Shown here piece after piece: positions 56,777-64,000 of a stretch of 64,000 nucleotides of DNA (its first letter is position 1; every line of letters starts with the position of its first letter). The translations under genes and the position numbers were made by a program. Source of the stretch: Prevotella sp. ne3005. GTDB lineage: Bacteria; Bacteroidota; Bacteroidia; Bacteroidales; Bacteroidaceae. The stretch spans positions 640,006 to 704,005 of the forward strand of contig NZ_FOCK01000001.1 in the NCBI RefSeq assembly GCF_900110085.1. The letters run 5' to 3'. A model generated the notes under the pieces. That model did no database searches and was not told the origin of the DNA. It saw nothing but the letters and a program-made list of their open reading frames with translations.

Positions 56777-57904
56777 TTAGAAGAGAGTCTTTGTAAATCT
56801 AACACTTAAGTTAGGAAATACCGTAAACTTCTTAAACAAATCTACATAATCGCCAACTTGGCCCTTGATATTTGTAATATCCTCTGTGAGGTTAACACCA
56901 TCATGAAGATACAAGTCAGGCTTTCCCCCCCAGAACATTACACCTGCATCAACGGAGATTTTCCAGTCGTCACGATTCTTCACCAGGCGTCCTCTATAAC
57001 CAATACCAAGATAAGGCTTAAAACTATTAGACTTAGCAGTTACCTTCACCATATTATTGTCATCACCCTCCATTATATAAGGGTCACCTTTAGCATGTAA
57101 AAGGTTACCATTAGAATCGTAGATATCACGAGCATAGTCTCCAAGATGGAATCCCATTCGTCCAAAAGCCAGAATACGCTGCTCTATTTGGGGATCAAGA
57201 CTAACAGGCATCATTTTTCCATCGGGATCATCAGGATCGGGGACCTGAAGGATGTACTGAGGCGGGTGATTTCCATCCTCATCACCATTGATATGAATAT
57301 ACGACTTGTCGTAAAGATTATTGTAGATAGAAAGAGCTATAAGGGAATTCATCGACTCTGTTGAATTAACAGCTTCAGCAAACTTAGAAGGTCCCCAATA
57401 GAAACCTGCAGTAACATGCCAATGCTTGTTATTCTTAAAGGGGAAGAAATCCAAAAGCAACTTCACGTTGTTCATTGTAGGTTTACCAATCATATCTACA
57501 TGATCGTCTGCTATAACGCCTGTGAAGTCATGAAGCATTACCTGCATACGGTCAAAAGAAGTTTCAATACGATTACCATTGGCATCATACTGACGGGCTG
57601 GTTGATCACCAATCATCACGTCGAACTTCATCTTAGCGGTAAAGCGCGGCATATAATCAAAACCTGCACGAAGCTGGAAATACTCACCAATAGGCGAGGC
57701 AAGATCAATACCTATGCCAGTAGTACCAGAACTGACTGACAAATCCAAATGCTGGAAGATATTATGCTCTTTCCAATATTGTGCAACAGGGATATACTCC
57801 GAGTGCTTCTCATTGAGCACAGGCACTTGCTGAGTAGTTTCAGTCTGGGCCATGCTTGGAATTCCTAAACTGGTCATAGCCAGTAGAATCATCGCTTTTT
57901 TCAT
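56777..57904 (-). CDS. Putative outer-membrane beta-barrel protein
   Basis: 375 residues. A signal peptide (MKKAMILLAMTSLGIPSMA|Q) is followed by alternating hydrophobic strands typical of a barrel (FQLRAGFDYMPRFTAKMKFDV, VKLLLDFFPFKNNKHWHVTAGFYWG, KPYLGIGYRGRLVKN) and a C-terminal Phe (FTKTLF). No characterised family is recognised. It lies downstream of the lipoprotein gene with a 40-nt gap, perhaps at the end of the der operon. Confidence 0.65.
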   Translation of the reverse strand: MKKAMILLAMTSLGIPSMAQTETTQQVPVLNEKHSEYIPVAQYWKEHNIFQHLDLSVSSGTTGIGIDLASPIGEYFQLRAGFDYMPRFTAKMKFDVMIGDQPARQYDANGNRIETSFDRMQVMLHDFTGVIADDHVDMIGKPTMNNVKLLLDFFPFKNNKHWHVTAGFYWGPSKFAEAVNSTESMNSLIALSIYNNLYDKSYIHINGDEDGNHPPQYILQVPDPDDPDGKMMPVSLDPQIEQRILAFGRMGFHLGDYARDIYDSNGNLLHAKGDPYIMEGDDNNMVKVTAKSNSFKPYLGIGYRGRLVKNRDDWKISVDAGVMFWGGKPDLYLHDGVNLTEDITNIKGQVGDYVDLFKKFTVFPNLSVRFTKTLF

Positions 57905-57944
57905 GTTGTTATCCTTTAAATTGATTGACTATTCTTATACAAAA

Positions 57945-58331
57945 CTATTTCATCCGCCATCCATGGTCTTGTTGCACCATTGGAACAACTATCTCCTCAT
58001 TAACGGAATCACCATAACAGAGAACCAGAAATACGCTCGTGAGATGCTGCACCGTATCTGTCGATGCCCTTGAGATACGCACCTCATGAATACCATGATG
58101 AGCTTTGTTCTGTAGCGCCATGAACTGTCTGTAAGAGGTCAGCAGCTGCTCACGATAGCCATCAGGCAGACTATCAGAACCTGCCTTCCCTTCCAAGAAC
58201 TGCTCGTACTCACCACGAATAAGATGATCGTAGTAGCCCTTAGCAGCCAAGGAAGCCATTTCTTCTGGCGTCGTACCTGAACAAGCGGCAACACTAATCA
58301 GGACAAGAATCACCCACAGCAGGCTCTTCAT
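57945..58331 (-). CDS. Small DUF4878-like lipoprotein
   Basis: 128 residues with lipobox SVAAC (Cys17) after [12 protein letters not shown]. The mature part (TPEEMASLAAKGYYDHLIRGEYEQFLEG.. and MVQQDHGWRMK) resembles the DUF4878 fold, which is NTF2-like. Its ATG shares one base with the der stop (TAATG). Probably in the inner leaflet or periplasm; function unknown. Confidence 0.75.
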   Translation of the reverse strand: MKSLLWVILVLISVAACSGTTPEEMASLAAKGYYDHLIRGEYEQFLEGKAGSDSLPDGYREQLLTSYRQFMALQNKAHHGIHEVRISRASTDTVQHLTSVFLVLCYGDSVNEEIVVPMVQQDHGWRMK

Positions 58332-59644
58332 TATTTCTGTCGTACAAAAACGTTAATAGGTGAGCCTGTAAGCGTCCAGTTCTCGCGAATCTTATTCTCT
58401 AAGAAGCGCTTATAAGGCTCCTTCACATACTGAGGCAGGTTGGCATAGAACACAAAGGTAGGAATCTGAGTGTCCGGCACCTGTGCCACATATTTAATCT
58501 TAATATATTTACCTTTTACCGAAGGCGGTGGGAATGCCTCTATCAGCGGCAGCATGACTTCGTTGAGCTTCGACGTTCCAATCTTCACCTTACGATTAAG
58601 ATAGACTTCCTTGGCCGTTTCCAGCACTTTAAAGATACGCTGTTTGGTAAGAGCAGAGGCAAAGATGATGGGGAAGTCTACAAATGGTGCCATACGCTGG
58701 CGAATAGCGTTTGTAAAGGTGTCAATAACAACCTGCGACTTATCTTCTACCAGATCCCATTTATTCACCACCACCACCAGTGATTTGTTATTCTTCTGAA
58801 TCAGTTGGAAGATATTCATATCCTGGGCCTCGATACCACGAGTGGCATCAATCATCAGGATACACACATCACTATTCTCAATAGCACGGATGGAGCGCAT
58901 CACACTATAGAATTCAAGATCTTCTGTTACCTTGTTCTTACGTCGGATACCCGCCGTATCCACAAGATAGAAGTCGAAGCCGAACTTATCGTAGCGGGTA
59001 TAGATACTGTCGCGGGTCGTGCCGGCAATCTCGGTCACAATATTGCGCTCCTCACCTATAAAGGCATTGATAATACTCGATTTTCCAGCATTTGGACGGC
59101 CAACGACAGCAAAACGAGGGATACCATCCTCTAAATCATCTTTCGCCTTCTCTGGCAACATCTCCAGCACCTTGTCAAGCAGGTCACCAGTACCACTTCC
59201 AGTTGCTGCACTGATGGGATACGGGTCACCCAAACCGAGCTTATAAAAATCATACTGGTCGTAAAGATCCTTTCCGTCATCGGCCTTATTAGCCACAAGC
59301 ACCACAGGAAGCTTTGCACGGCGAAGAATCTGAGCCACATCCATGTCCCAGCCCGTCACACCATTACCGATGTCACAAAGGAAAAGCACAAGGTCAGCTT
59401 CCTCTGTAGCGATGATGACCTGCTTACGGATTTCTTCCTCAAAAATATCGTCTGAGTTAACTACCCAGCCTCCCGTATCAACTACAGAGAACTCTCGGCC
59501 ATTCCACTCACACTTACCATACTGTCGGTCACGAGTTGTGCCAGCCTCATTGCTGACAATCGCTTGACGTGATTTCGTCAAGCGGTTGAACAGTGTAGAT
59601 TTCCCCACGTTCGGGCGTCCAACGATTGCTACTAAATTTCCCAT
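58331..59644 (-). CDS. der: Ribosome-assembly GTPase Der (EngA)
   Basis: 437 residues from the ATG at 59644 ([17 protein letters not shown]). A TTG seven codons upstream also opens the frame but lies within the end of era. Two tandem GTPase domains are present: GRPNVGKST near the N terminus and GRPNAGKSS (about 183), each with NKxD motifs (VANKADD, VVNKWDL). A KH-like C-terminal domain follows. Der acts in 50S subunit assembly. It begins 1 nt after the era stop. Confidence 0.96.
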   Translation of the reverse strand: MGNLVAIVGRPNVGKSTLFNRLTKSRQAIVSNEAGTTRDRQYGKCEWNGREFSVVDTGGWVVNSDDIFEEEIRKQVIIATEEADLVLFLCDIGNGVTGWDMDVAQILRRAKLPVVLVANKADDGKDLYDQYDFYKLGLGDPYPISAATGSGTGDLLDKVLEMLPEKAKDDLEDGIPRFAVVGRPNAGKSSIINAFIGEERNIVTEIAGTTRDSIYTRYDKFGFDFYLVDTAGIRRKNKVTEDLEFYSVMRSIRAIENSDVCILMIDATRGIEAQDMNIFQLIQKNNKSLVVVVNKWDLVEDKSQVVIDTFTNAIRQRMAPFVDFPIIFASALTKQRIFKVLETAKEVYLNRKVKIGTSKLNEVMLPLIEAFPPPSVKGKYIKIKYVAQVPDTQIPTFVFYANLPQYVKEPYKRFLENKIRENWTLTGSPINVFVRQK

Positions 59645-59645
59645 A

Positions 59646-60527
59646 TTATTCAGGGTTATATCCAAAATTATTCAATTCTCGCTCAGAGCTACGCCAGTCC
59701 TTATCTACCTTGACAAAAATCTCCAGGAATATGGGCTTGGCGAAAAACTTCTCCAGCGATTTACGGGCCTCCGTGCTCACCTTCTTAAGGGCTACTCCTT
59801 GATGACCAATGATAATACCCTTCTGGCTTTCGCGCTCCACATAGATGACGGCATTAATATGTATATGCTTGTCGTCCTCTTTGAAACGCTCCACGCTGAC
59901 CTCAACAGAGTAAGGAATCTCCTTGTCATAATAGAGCAGGATTTTCTCACGGATAATCTCCGAAACAAAGAAACGGGCGGGCTTATCCGTCAGCTGTTCC
60001 TTGTCAAAATAGGCCGGACTCTCCGGGAGCAGCTCCTGAATGCGCTTGAGAAGCATGTCGATGCCAAACTTATTCTTGGCGGAAATAGGGAGGATCTCCG
60101 CTTTGGGGAGTAGTGTGTGCCACTTCTCGACGATAGCCCCTAGCTGCGTCTGATTGCTCTCGTCAATCTTGTTGATGAGCAGGATGACAGGCACGTCCAT
60201 CTTCTGCACTTTCACTAGGAAGTCCATGTTCTTCTCCGGGTTCTCAACCACATCAGTCACATAGAGCAGGATATCAGCATCCTGTAAGGCTGACTCTGAA
60301 AACGCCAGCATAGACTCCTGAAGCTTATAGTTGGGCTTTAGCACGCCAGGGGTATCAGAAAACACAATCTGCATCTCTGGTGTATTCACGATTCCCATAA
60401 TGCGATGACGGGTAGTCTGTGCCTTGAAAGTAGCAATGGAAATACGCTCACCAACCAATTGGTTCATGAGCGTACTTTTACCGACGTTGGGGTTGCCAAC
60501 GATATTGACGAATCCTGCCTTATGCAT
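59646..60527 (-). CDS. era: GTPase Era
   Basis: 293 residues from the ATG at 60527 ([20 protein letters not shown]). A GTG six codons upstream (60545) opens the frame too, but those codons are the heptamer repeat region. G motifs [16 protein letters not shown] and NKID are followed by a C-terminal KH domain ([19 protein letters not shown]). Era binds 16S rRNA and assists 30S maturation. It lies between fabH and der. Confidence 0.96.
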   Translation of the reverse strand: MHKAGFVNIVGNPNVGKSTLMNQLVGERISIATFKAQTTRHRIMGIVNTPEMQIVFSDTPGVLKPNYKLQESMLAFSESALQDADILLYVTDVVENPEKNMDFLVKVQKMDVPVILLINKIDESNQTQLGAIVEKWHTLLPKAEILPISAKNKFGIDMLLKRIQELLPESPAYFDKEQLTDKPARFFVSEIIREKILLYYDKEIPYSVEVSVERFKEDDKHIHINAVIYVERESQKGIIIGHQGVALKKVSTEARKSLEKFFAKPIFLEIFVKVDKDWRSSERELNNFGYNPE

Positions 60528-60531
60528 TAAC

Positions 60532-60559
60532 TTTTCACTATTCACTCTTCACTTTCTAC
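60532..60559. repeat. Tandem heptamers (TTTTCAC type) between era and fabH
   Basis: TTTTCAC, TATTCAC, TCTTCAC, TTTCTAC run in 7-nt steps. The last includes the fabH stop codon (60556-60558). Confidence 0.8.
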
Positions 60560-61557
60560 TCCGTATCGTAGGCCCACTTGTAATAAGATGCACCATGAAC
60601 GAAACCAGCACCAAAGGCAGTGAAAATCATGTTATCACCTTTCTTCAGCTTACTTTCGTAGTCCCAAAGAGCCAATGGGATGGTAGCAGCACTCGTATTT
60701 CCATAGCGCTCGATATTTACCATCACCTGTTCCATCGGGAGTTCCAGACGCTTAGCCACTGCCTCAATGATTCGCATGTTTGCCTGATGCGGAACGACCC
60801 ACTGGATATTATCCTTATTCAGACCATTACGCTCGGCTATCAAGGCACAGTCATTACTCATGTTCGTCACCGCATAGCGGAAAACCGTGCGGCCCTCTTG
60901 GTAGAGGTAGTGCAGGCGATGATCTACTGTGAAATGCGACGGCGGACAGACTGAACCTCCAGCCTTCATATGAAGGAACGGAAGGCCCTTTCCATCTGTA
61001 CGGAAATAAGAATCCATCACTCCGATGTTCTGCTCCTCAGTGGCCTCTAATAGAACAGCAGCAGCACCATCTCCGAAAAGCGGGCATGTCTGACGATCCT
61101 TATAGTCAGTAACTGATGACATCTTGTCGGCACCGATAATGACAATTTTCTTATAGCGACCGCTCTGAATCATCGTTGCGGCAACGTCGAGGGTATAGAG
61201 GAAACCACAGCAGGCACCCCAGAAATCGAATGCAAAAGCATTCTTCAATCCGAGTTTACCTACCACGATGGATGCTGTGGAGGGGAACTTATAATCCGCC
61301 GTAGAAGTGGTGACAATCAACGCATCGATGGTATCAGGATCAACACCAGTCTTTGCCAACAGCTGTTTGGCAGCCTTACGGGCCATGTAGCTGGTACCAA
61401 GACCTTCCTCCGTGAGGATGTGGCGCTCCTTAATGCCAACGCGCGTCATAATCCACTCATCATTGGTGTCTACCATCCTAGACAACTCCTCGTTGGTGAG
61501 GATATAGTCGGGAACGTAGCCACCAATGCCGGTGATTATAGCGTTGATTCTATCCAT
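60556..61557 (-). CDS. fabH: 3-oxoacyl-[acyl-carrier-protein] synthase III
   Basis: 333 residues. The catalytic Cys is Cys116 in WGACCGFLY, with an extra Cys117 where E. coli has Ala; the His and Asn of the triad are in PHQANMRI and [11 protein letters not shown]. It condenses acetyl-CoA with malonyl-ACP to begin fatty acid synthesis. Its ATG overlaps the rpmF stop by 1 nt (TAATG), so it is coupled to rpmF as in many bacteria. Confidence 0.96.
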   Translation of the reverse strand: MDRINAIITGIGGYVPDYILTNEELSRMVDTNDEWIMTRVGIKERHILTEEGLGTSYMARKAAKQLLAKTGVDPDTIDALIVTTSTADYKFPSTASIVVGKLGLKNAFAFDFWGACCGFLYTLDVAATMIQSGRYKKIVIIGADKMSSVTDYKDRQTCPLFGDGAAAVLLEATEEQNIGVMDSYFRTDGKGLPFLHMKAGGSVCPPSHFTVDHRLHYLYQEGRTVFRYAVTNMSNDCALIAERNGLNKDNIQWVVPHQANMRIIEAVAKRLELPMEQVMVNIERYGNTSAATIPLALWDYESKLKKGDNMIFTAFGAGFVHGASYYKWAYDTE

Positions 61558-61748
61558 TACTCAGCTACTTCGTCCTCTTTCTTGATAGCTACCTTACCAC
61601 GATAGTAACCACAGGTGGGGCATACAGTGTGATAAACATAATATGCGCCACAGTTAGGGCATACTGCGAGTGTAGGAGCTACTGCCTTGTCGTGAGTACG
61701 ACGCTTGAGGGTACGAGTCTTTGACTGTCTTCTTTTAGGATGTGCCAT
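61557..61748 (-). CDS. rpmF: 50S ribosomal protein L32
   Basis: 63 residues. The zinc-ribbon Cys pairs are Cys30, Cys33, Cys43 and Cys46 ([17 protein letters not shown]). A basic N terminus ([19 protein letters not shown]) is typical of L32. It lies 23 nt after the DUF177 gene. Confidence 0.97.
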   Translation of the reverse strand: MAHPKRRQSKTRTLKRRTHDKAVAPTLAVCPNCGAYYVYHTVCPTCGYYRGKVAIKKEDEVAE

Positions 61749-61771
61749 AATGTTTTACTATTTAAAAATTT

Positions 61772-62299
61772 CTACTTACTAATATTTAAATCTTTTAGTT
61801 TAGCCCAGCGGGGGTCTATCGGCTGGTTGGACTCCTCATCGCTGCTTCGGTCAGATGACAGCTCTTCCAGAGCTTGAGTCATGGCAGGATTGCACTTGCC
61901 AGGTGCATGCACATGCCTGATGGGTATAACCAGTGCAACAAACTCATAGATGAGCCACGCCATGTCGAGTATTCCTTCGTTCTCAGGCACCACAATGACA
62001 TCATCCTCCTCTGAGTATACGCTTCCGAGTTTGACAATCAGGCAGTTGTCAGTATCAACTGGCAATGTCATGTCATCAAGACATCGGTCGCAAGGAATGA
62101 CTATCTCGCCGTCTGTATGGAAGTTGAACTCGAAAAAACCGGTTGCCTTGCGTATAGACACCGACACATGCAAAGAGCCTTTCTTCACATCGGCACCGTC
62201 CAAAGCCTCGAGATAGGTATCATCAAGAGTGAATTCCAAGGATGTTTCCTCATCCTTCAGTCCTTTCAGATCTATCTTTAATGACTCCAAACTGTTCAT
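61772..62299 (-). CDS. DUF177 (YceD) 23S rRNA-associated protein
   Basis: 175 residues from the ATG at 62299 (MNSLESLKIDLKGL); a TTG two codons upstream is unlikely. CDRCLDDMTLPV is the DUF177 signature. Members occur next to rpmF in most bacteria and plants and affect 23S rRNA and ribosome formation. The C-terminal part is acidic and low in conservation. A -7 box (TAACTTTG) precedes it at 62319-62326. Confidence 0.9.
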   Translation of the reverse strand: MNSLESLKIDLKGLKDEETSLEFTLDDTYLEALDGADVKKGSLHVSVSIRKATGFFEFNFHTDGEIVIPCDRCLDDMTLPVDTDNCLIVKLGSVYSEEDDVIVVPENEGILDMAWLIYEFVALVIPIRHVHAPGKCNPAMTQALEELSSDRSSDEESNQPIDPRWAKLKDLNISK

Positions 62300-62318
62300 A
62301 ATCAAACCTAATGGGCTG

Positions 62319-62326
62319 CAAAGTTA
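62319..62326 (-). promoter_or_regulatory. -7 box for the DUF177-rpmF-fabH-era-der operon
   Basis: Minus strand TAACTTTG, 20 nt before the DUF177 ATG. No -33 element is evident. Confidence 0.55.
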
Positions 62327-62466
62327 CAAACTTTTTTTCAATTAAGGAACTGTAATTTCGTTTTTTTATCATTTTACTACAAATAACATGATATTCAAAG
62401 ACTTATATTACACACTTTTAGGGTAATTTGTGCAATATTATGAAAGAATAATCGTTATATATCTGT

Positions 62467-63627
62467 ATGCAGTGGACAGATAGAATCCGACAAGTAAAAA
62501 TACTTTTAGTGATAGCGGCCATACTGATTGCCGTTACCTCATTGCTCGTATCCCATTATCTGGTTAAGGACCTCTCACGAGAGGAGCGAAAGAAGATGGA
62601 GGTGTGGGCACAAGCTCTGCACGCTCTCAATCAAGCTGACGAAAATACTGACCTTACATTAGTACTTGACGTGATTCAGGGTAACACAACCATCCCAGTC
62701 ATAGTCATTGACTCAAATGGCCATGTAAACGATTATCGAAATATTGATCTGGACGACAAGACAGCTACCGACTCAGAGAAGTATGTGTCAGACTATGGCC
62801 GTCGATTGTACAAAAGTGGGAAATATATCCGCATTCACCTCGGAGACTCCACCAAAACTAATGACTACCAATTAGTCTGCTATGACGAGTCGACACTACT
62901 GAAACGACTTTCACAATATCCTTATTGGCAGTTGGGCATCGTCATGATATTCGTCGTCGTTGCCATTTTTGCACTACTCTCTTCAAAAAAAGCAGAACAG
63001 AACAAAGTGTGGGTAGGTCTTTCAAAAGAGACTGCCCACCAATTAGGCACACCTATTTCCAGTCTAATGGCCTGGGTAGAAGTACTGAAAGAGAACCATC
63101 CTGACGACGAGATGATTCCTGAAATGGACAAGGACGTGAAACGCTTGGAACGTATTGCCGAACGATTCTCAAAAATCGGTTCTCTACCAGAGCCTAAAGA
63201 TAATTCCATGAACGAGGTTATTAATCACGTTGTTGAATATATGCGCAAGCGCACCTCAAATAAAGTGGATATTATCTGTAAGCTCCCTGACAATGATGTG
63301 ATTGTCAAAATGAATGCCTCACTCTTTGAGTGGGTCATTGAGAATCTATGTAAAAATGCTGTCGATGCAATGGAAGGCCATGGCCAGATTGTCATAACGC
63401 TAATAGAAGAAGGCAAGCATGTAGTTATTGAAGTAACAGATAATGGTAAAGGAATCCGCAAAAAAGATATCAAGAATGTATTCACACCTGGTTTCACCAC
63501 TAAACAACGAGGCTGGGGACTCGGTCTCTCACTTGCTAAACGCATCGTAGAGGAATACCACAAAGGACACATCTATGTCAAGTCTTCCGAAGTTGGAAAA
63601 GGAACCACATTCCGGATTGAATTGTAA
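62467..63627 (+). CDS. Orphan sensor histidine kinase
   Basis: 386 residues. Two membrane helices (about 11-32 and 156-174) flank a short extracytoplasmic domain of about 120 residues. The H-box is KETAHQLGTPISSL with His191. The ATPase domain has N-box NLCKNAVDAM (about 297), G1 DNGKGI and G2 GWGLGLSLAKRIV. There is no neighbouring response regulator. It is divergent from the DUF177 operon with a 161-nt gap, in which no full promoter was recognised. Confidence 0.9.
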   Translation: MQWTDRIRQVKILLVIAAILIAVTSLLVSHYLVKDLSREERKKMEVWAQALHALNQADENTDLTLVLDVIQGNTTIPVIVIDSNGHVNDYRNIDLDDKTATDSEKYVSDYGRRLYKSGKYIRIHLGDSTKTNDYQLVCYDESTLLKRLSQYPYWQLGIVMIFVVVAIFALLSSKKAEQNKVWVGLSKETAHQLGTPISSLMAWVEVLKENHPDDEMIPEMDKDVKRLERIAERFSKIGSLPEPKDNSMNEVINHVVEYMRKRTSNKVDIICKLPDNDVIVKMNASLFEWVIENLCKNAVDAMEGHGQIVITLIEEGKHVVIEVTDNGKGIRKKDIKNVFTPGFTTKQRGWGLGLSLAKRIVEEYHKGHIYVKSSEVGKGTTFRIEL

Positions 63628-63675
63628 CAACAAATAACAGCATGTTCCTCGAAAGACATGCCTATAACAAAACAA

Positions 63676-63703
63676 AGCCCCGAATCATTTCTGACTCGGG
63701 GCT
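63676..63703 (-). terminator. Terminator of the rRNA operon
   Basis: AGCCCCGA (63676-63683) and TCGGGGCT (63696-63703) pair; on the minus strand a T-rich run (TTTGTTTTG) follows. It lies just after the 5S gene. Confidence 0.85.
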
Positions 63704-63713
63704 CTCTAATAAA

Positions 63714-63823
<110 letters not shown>

Positions 63824-63904
63824 GATATGGGGTTTGACTATTTCCACACAAGAACTGCGTTCTGACTATGTCATCTAAACTGACATTACATCTGATAATA
63901 TGAC

Positions 63905-64000
63905 TCAAGCGAAAGATTTCGGGCAATTAGTAGTGCTCGGCTTTGACGTCACCGTCTTTACACCTGCACCCTATCAACGTCGTAGTCTACGACGACCCTC
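63905..64000 (-). rRNA. rrl: 23S ribosomal RNA, 3' end (partial)
   Basis: The minus strand reads GTAGACTACGACGTTGATAG ... AAGCCGAGCACTACTAATTG, the conserved end of 23S rRNA. It runs off the right edge; the exact 3' end is estimated. With 5S it forms the tail of an rRNA operon read leftwards. Confidence 0.93.

Overview
The window looks like chromosomal core DNA of a Bacteroidales species, most likely Prevotellaceae (Prevotella/Segatella/Xylanibacter type). The signs are Bacteroidetes promoters (TTTG, about 20 nt, TAnnTTTG) in front of many genes, secreted proteins ending in a YDLQGRR...GIYI-type C-terminal tail, lipid A and OstA/SurA genes, family-specific genes (DUF5683, DUF5020, DUF3316) and tRNA/rRNA genes without an encoded CCA. 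Base composition is near 50% GC in genes, and intergenic gaps are AT-rich and full of short repeats. No insertion sequence, prophage or CRISPR array was seen.

Left part (1-12117, all minus strand): an envelope-biogenesis operon read leftwards, guaB, then two parvulin chaperone/isomerases, then an OstA-like protein cut by the window edge. Upstream of it lies a protein-quality unit, tig, clpP, clpX, recQ, and then lptB. Between tig and clpP is a probable terminator whose arm can also pair with a second arm beyond the clpP promoter. lptB is divergent from a MlaE/MlaF-type lipid transporter pair (12205-13721).

13843-19734 is a signalling cluster: a SpoIIE-type phosphatase with TPRs, an RsbW-like ATPase, a STAS protein, a kinase-like ATPase with no evident phospho-acceptor histidine, and a second closely related SpoIIE-type phosphatase. 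It reads as a partner-switching module with two sensors. A 676-bp intergenic region follows (19735-20410), with a 22-bp-period palindrome array, a 35-bp inverted repeat enclosing a 25-bp AT hairpin, and promoters. Two large repetitive secreted proteins (20411-28182) come next; they share a repeat module and the C-terminal tail.

28223-33399 (minus) is surE, lpxB, a purine-type permease, a Tsx-like DUF5020 protein and a uracil-type permease. 33520-39880 (plus) is parA, parB, DUF5683, a MltD-type lytic transglycosylase and a Rel/SpoT enzyme, followed by a pectinesterase and a tricorn-like protease. 44169-47192 (minus) is alaS with a MerR regulator; divergent from it are topoisomerase IV subunit A, a DUF3316 protein and an S41 lipoprotein, then tRNA-Leu(UAG).

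52477-56747 encodes a coiled-coil lipoprotein, an OmpA protein (a likely abundantly made envelope pair) and a small secreted protein. 56777-62299 (minus) holds the conserved DUF177, rpmF, fabH, era, der set followed by a lipoprotein and an outer-membrane protein. A lone histidine kinase (62467-63627) and the 3' end of an rRNA operon (23S and 5S, minus strand) close the window.

The most unusual material is intergenic: arrays of 7- or 8-nt words filling gaps between genes, the 22-bp-period palindrome arrays at two loci, and the nested palindrome at 19920-20174. Many of the longest reading frames begin at TTG or GTG codons; for several of them a promoter, terminator or signal peptide shows that a downstream ATG is the likely start, and those starts are used here.
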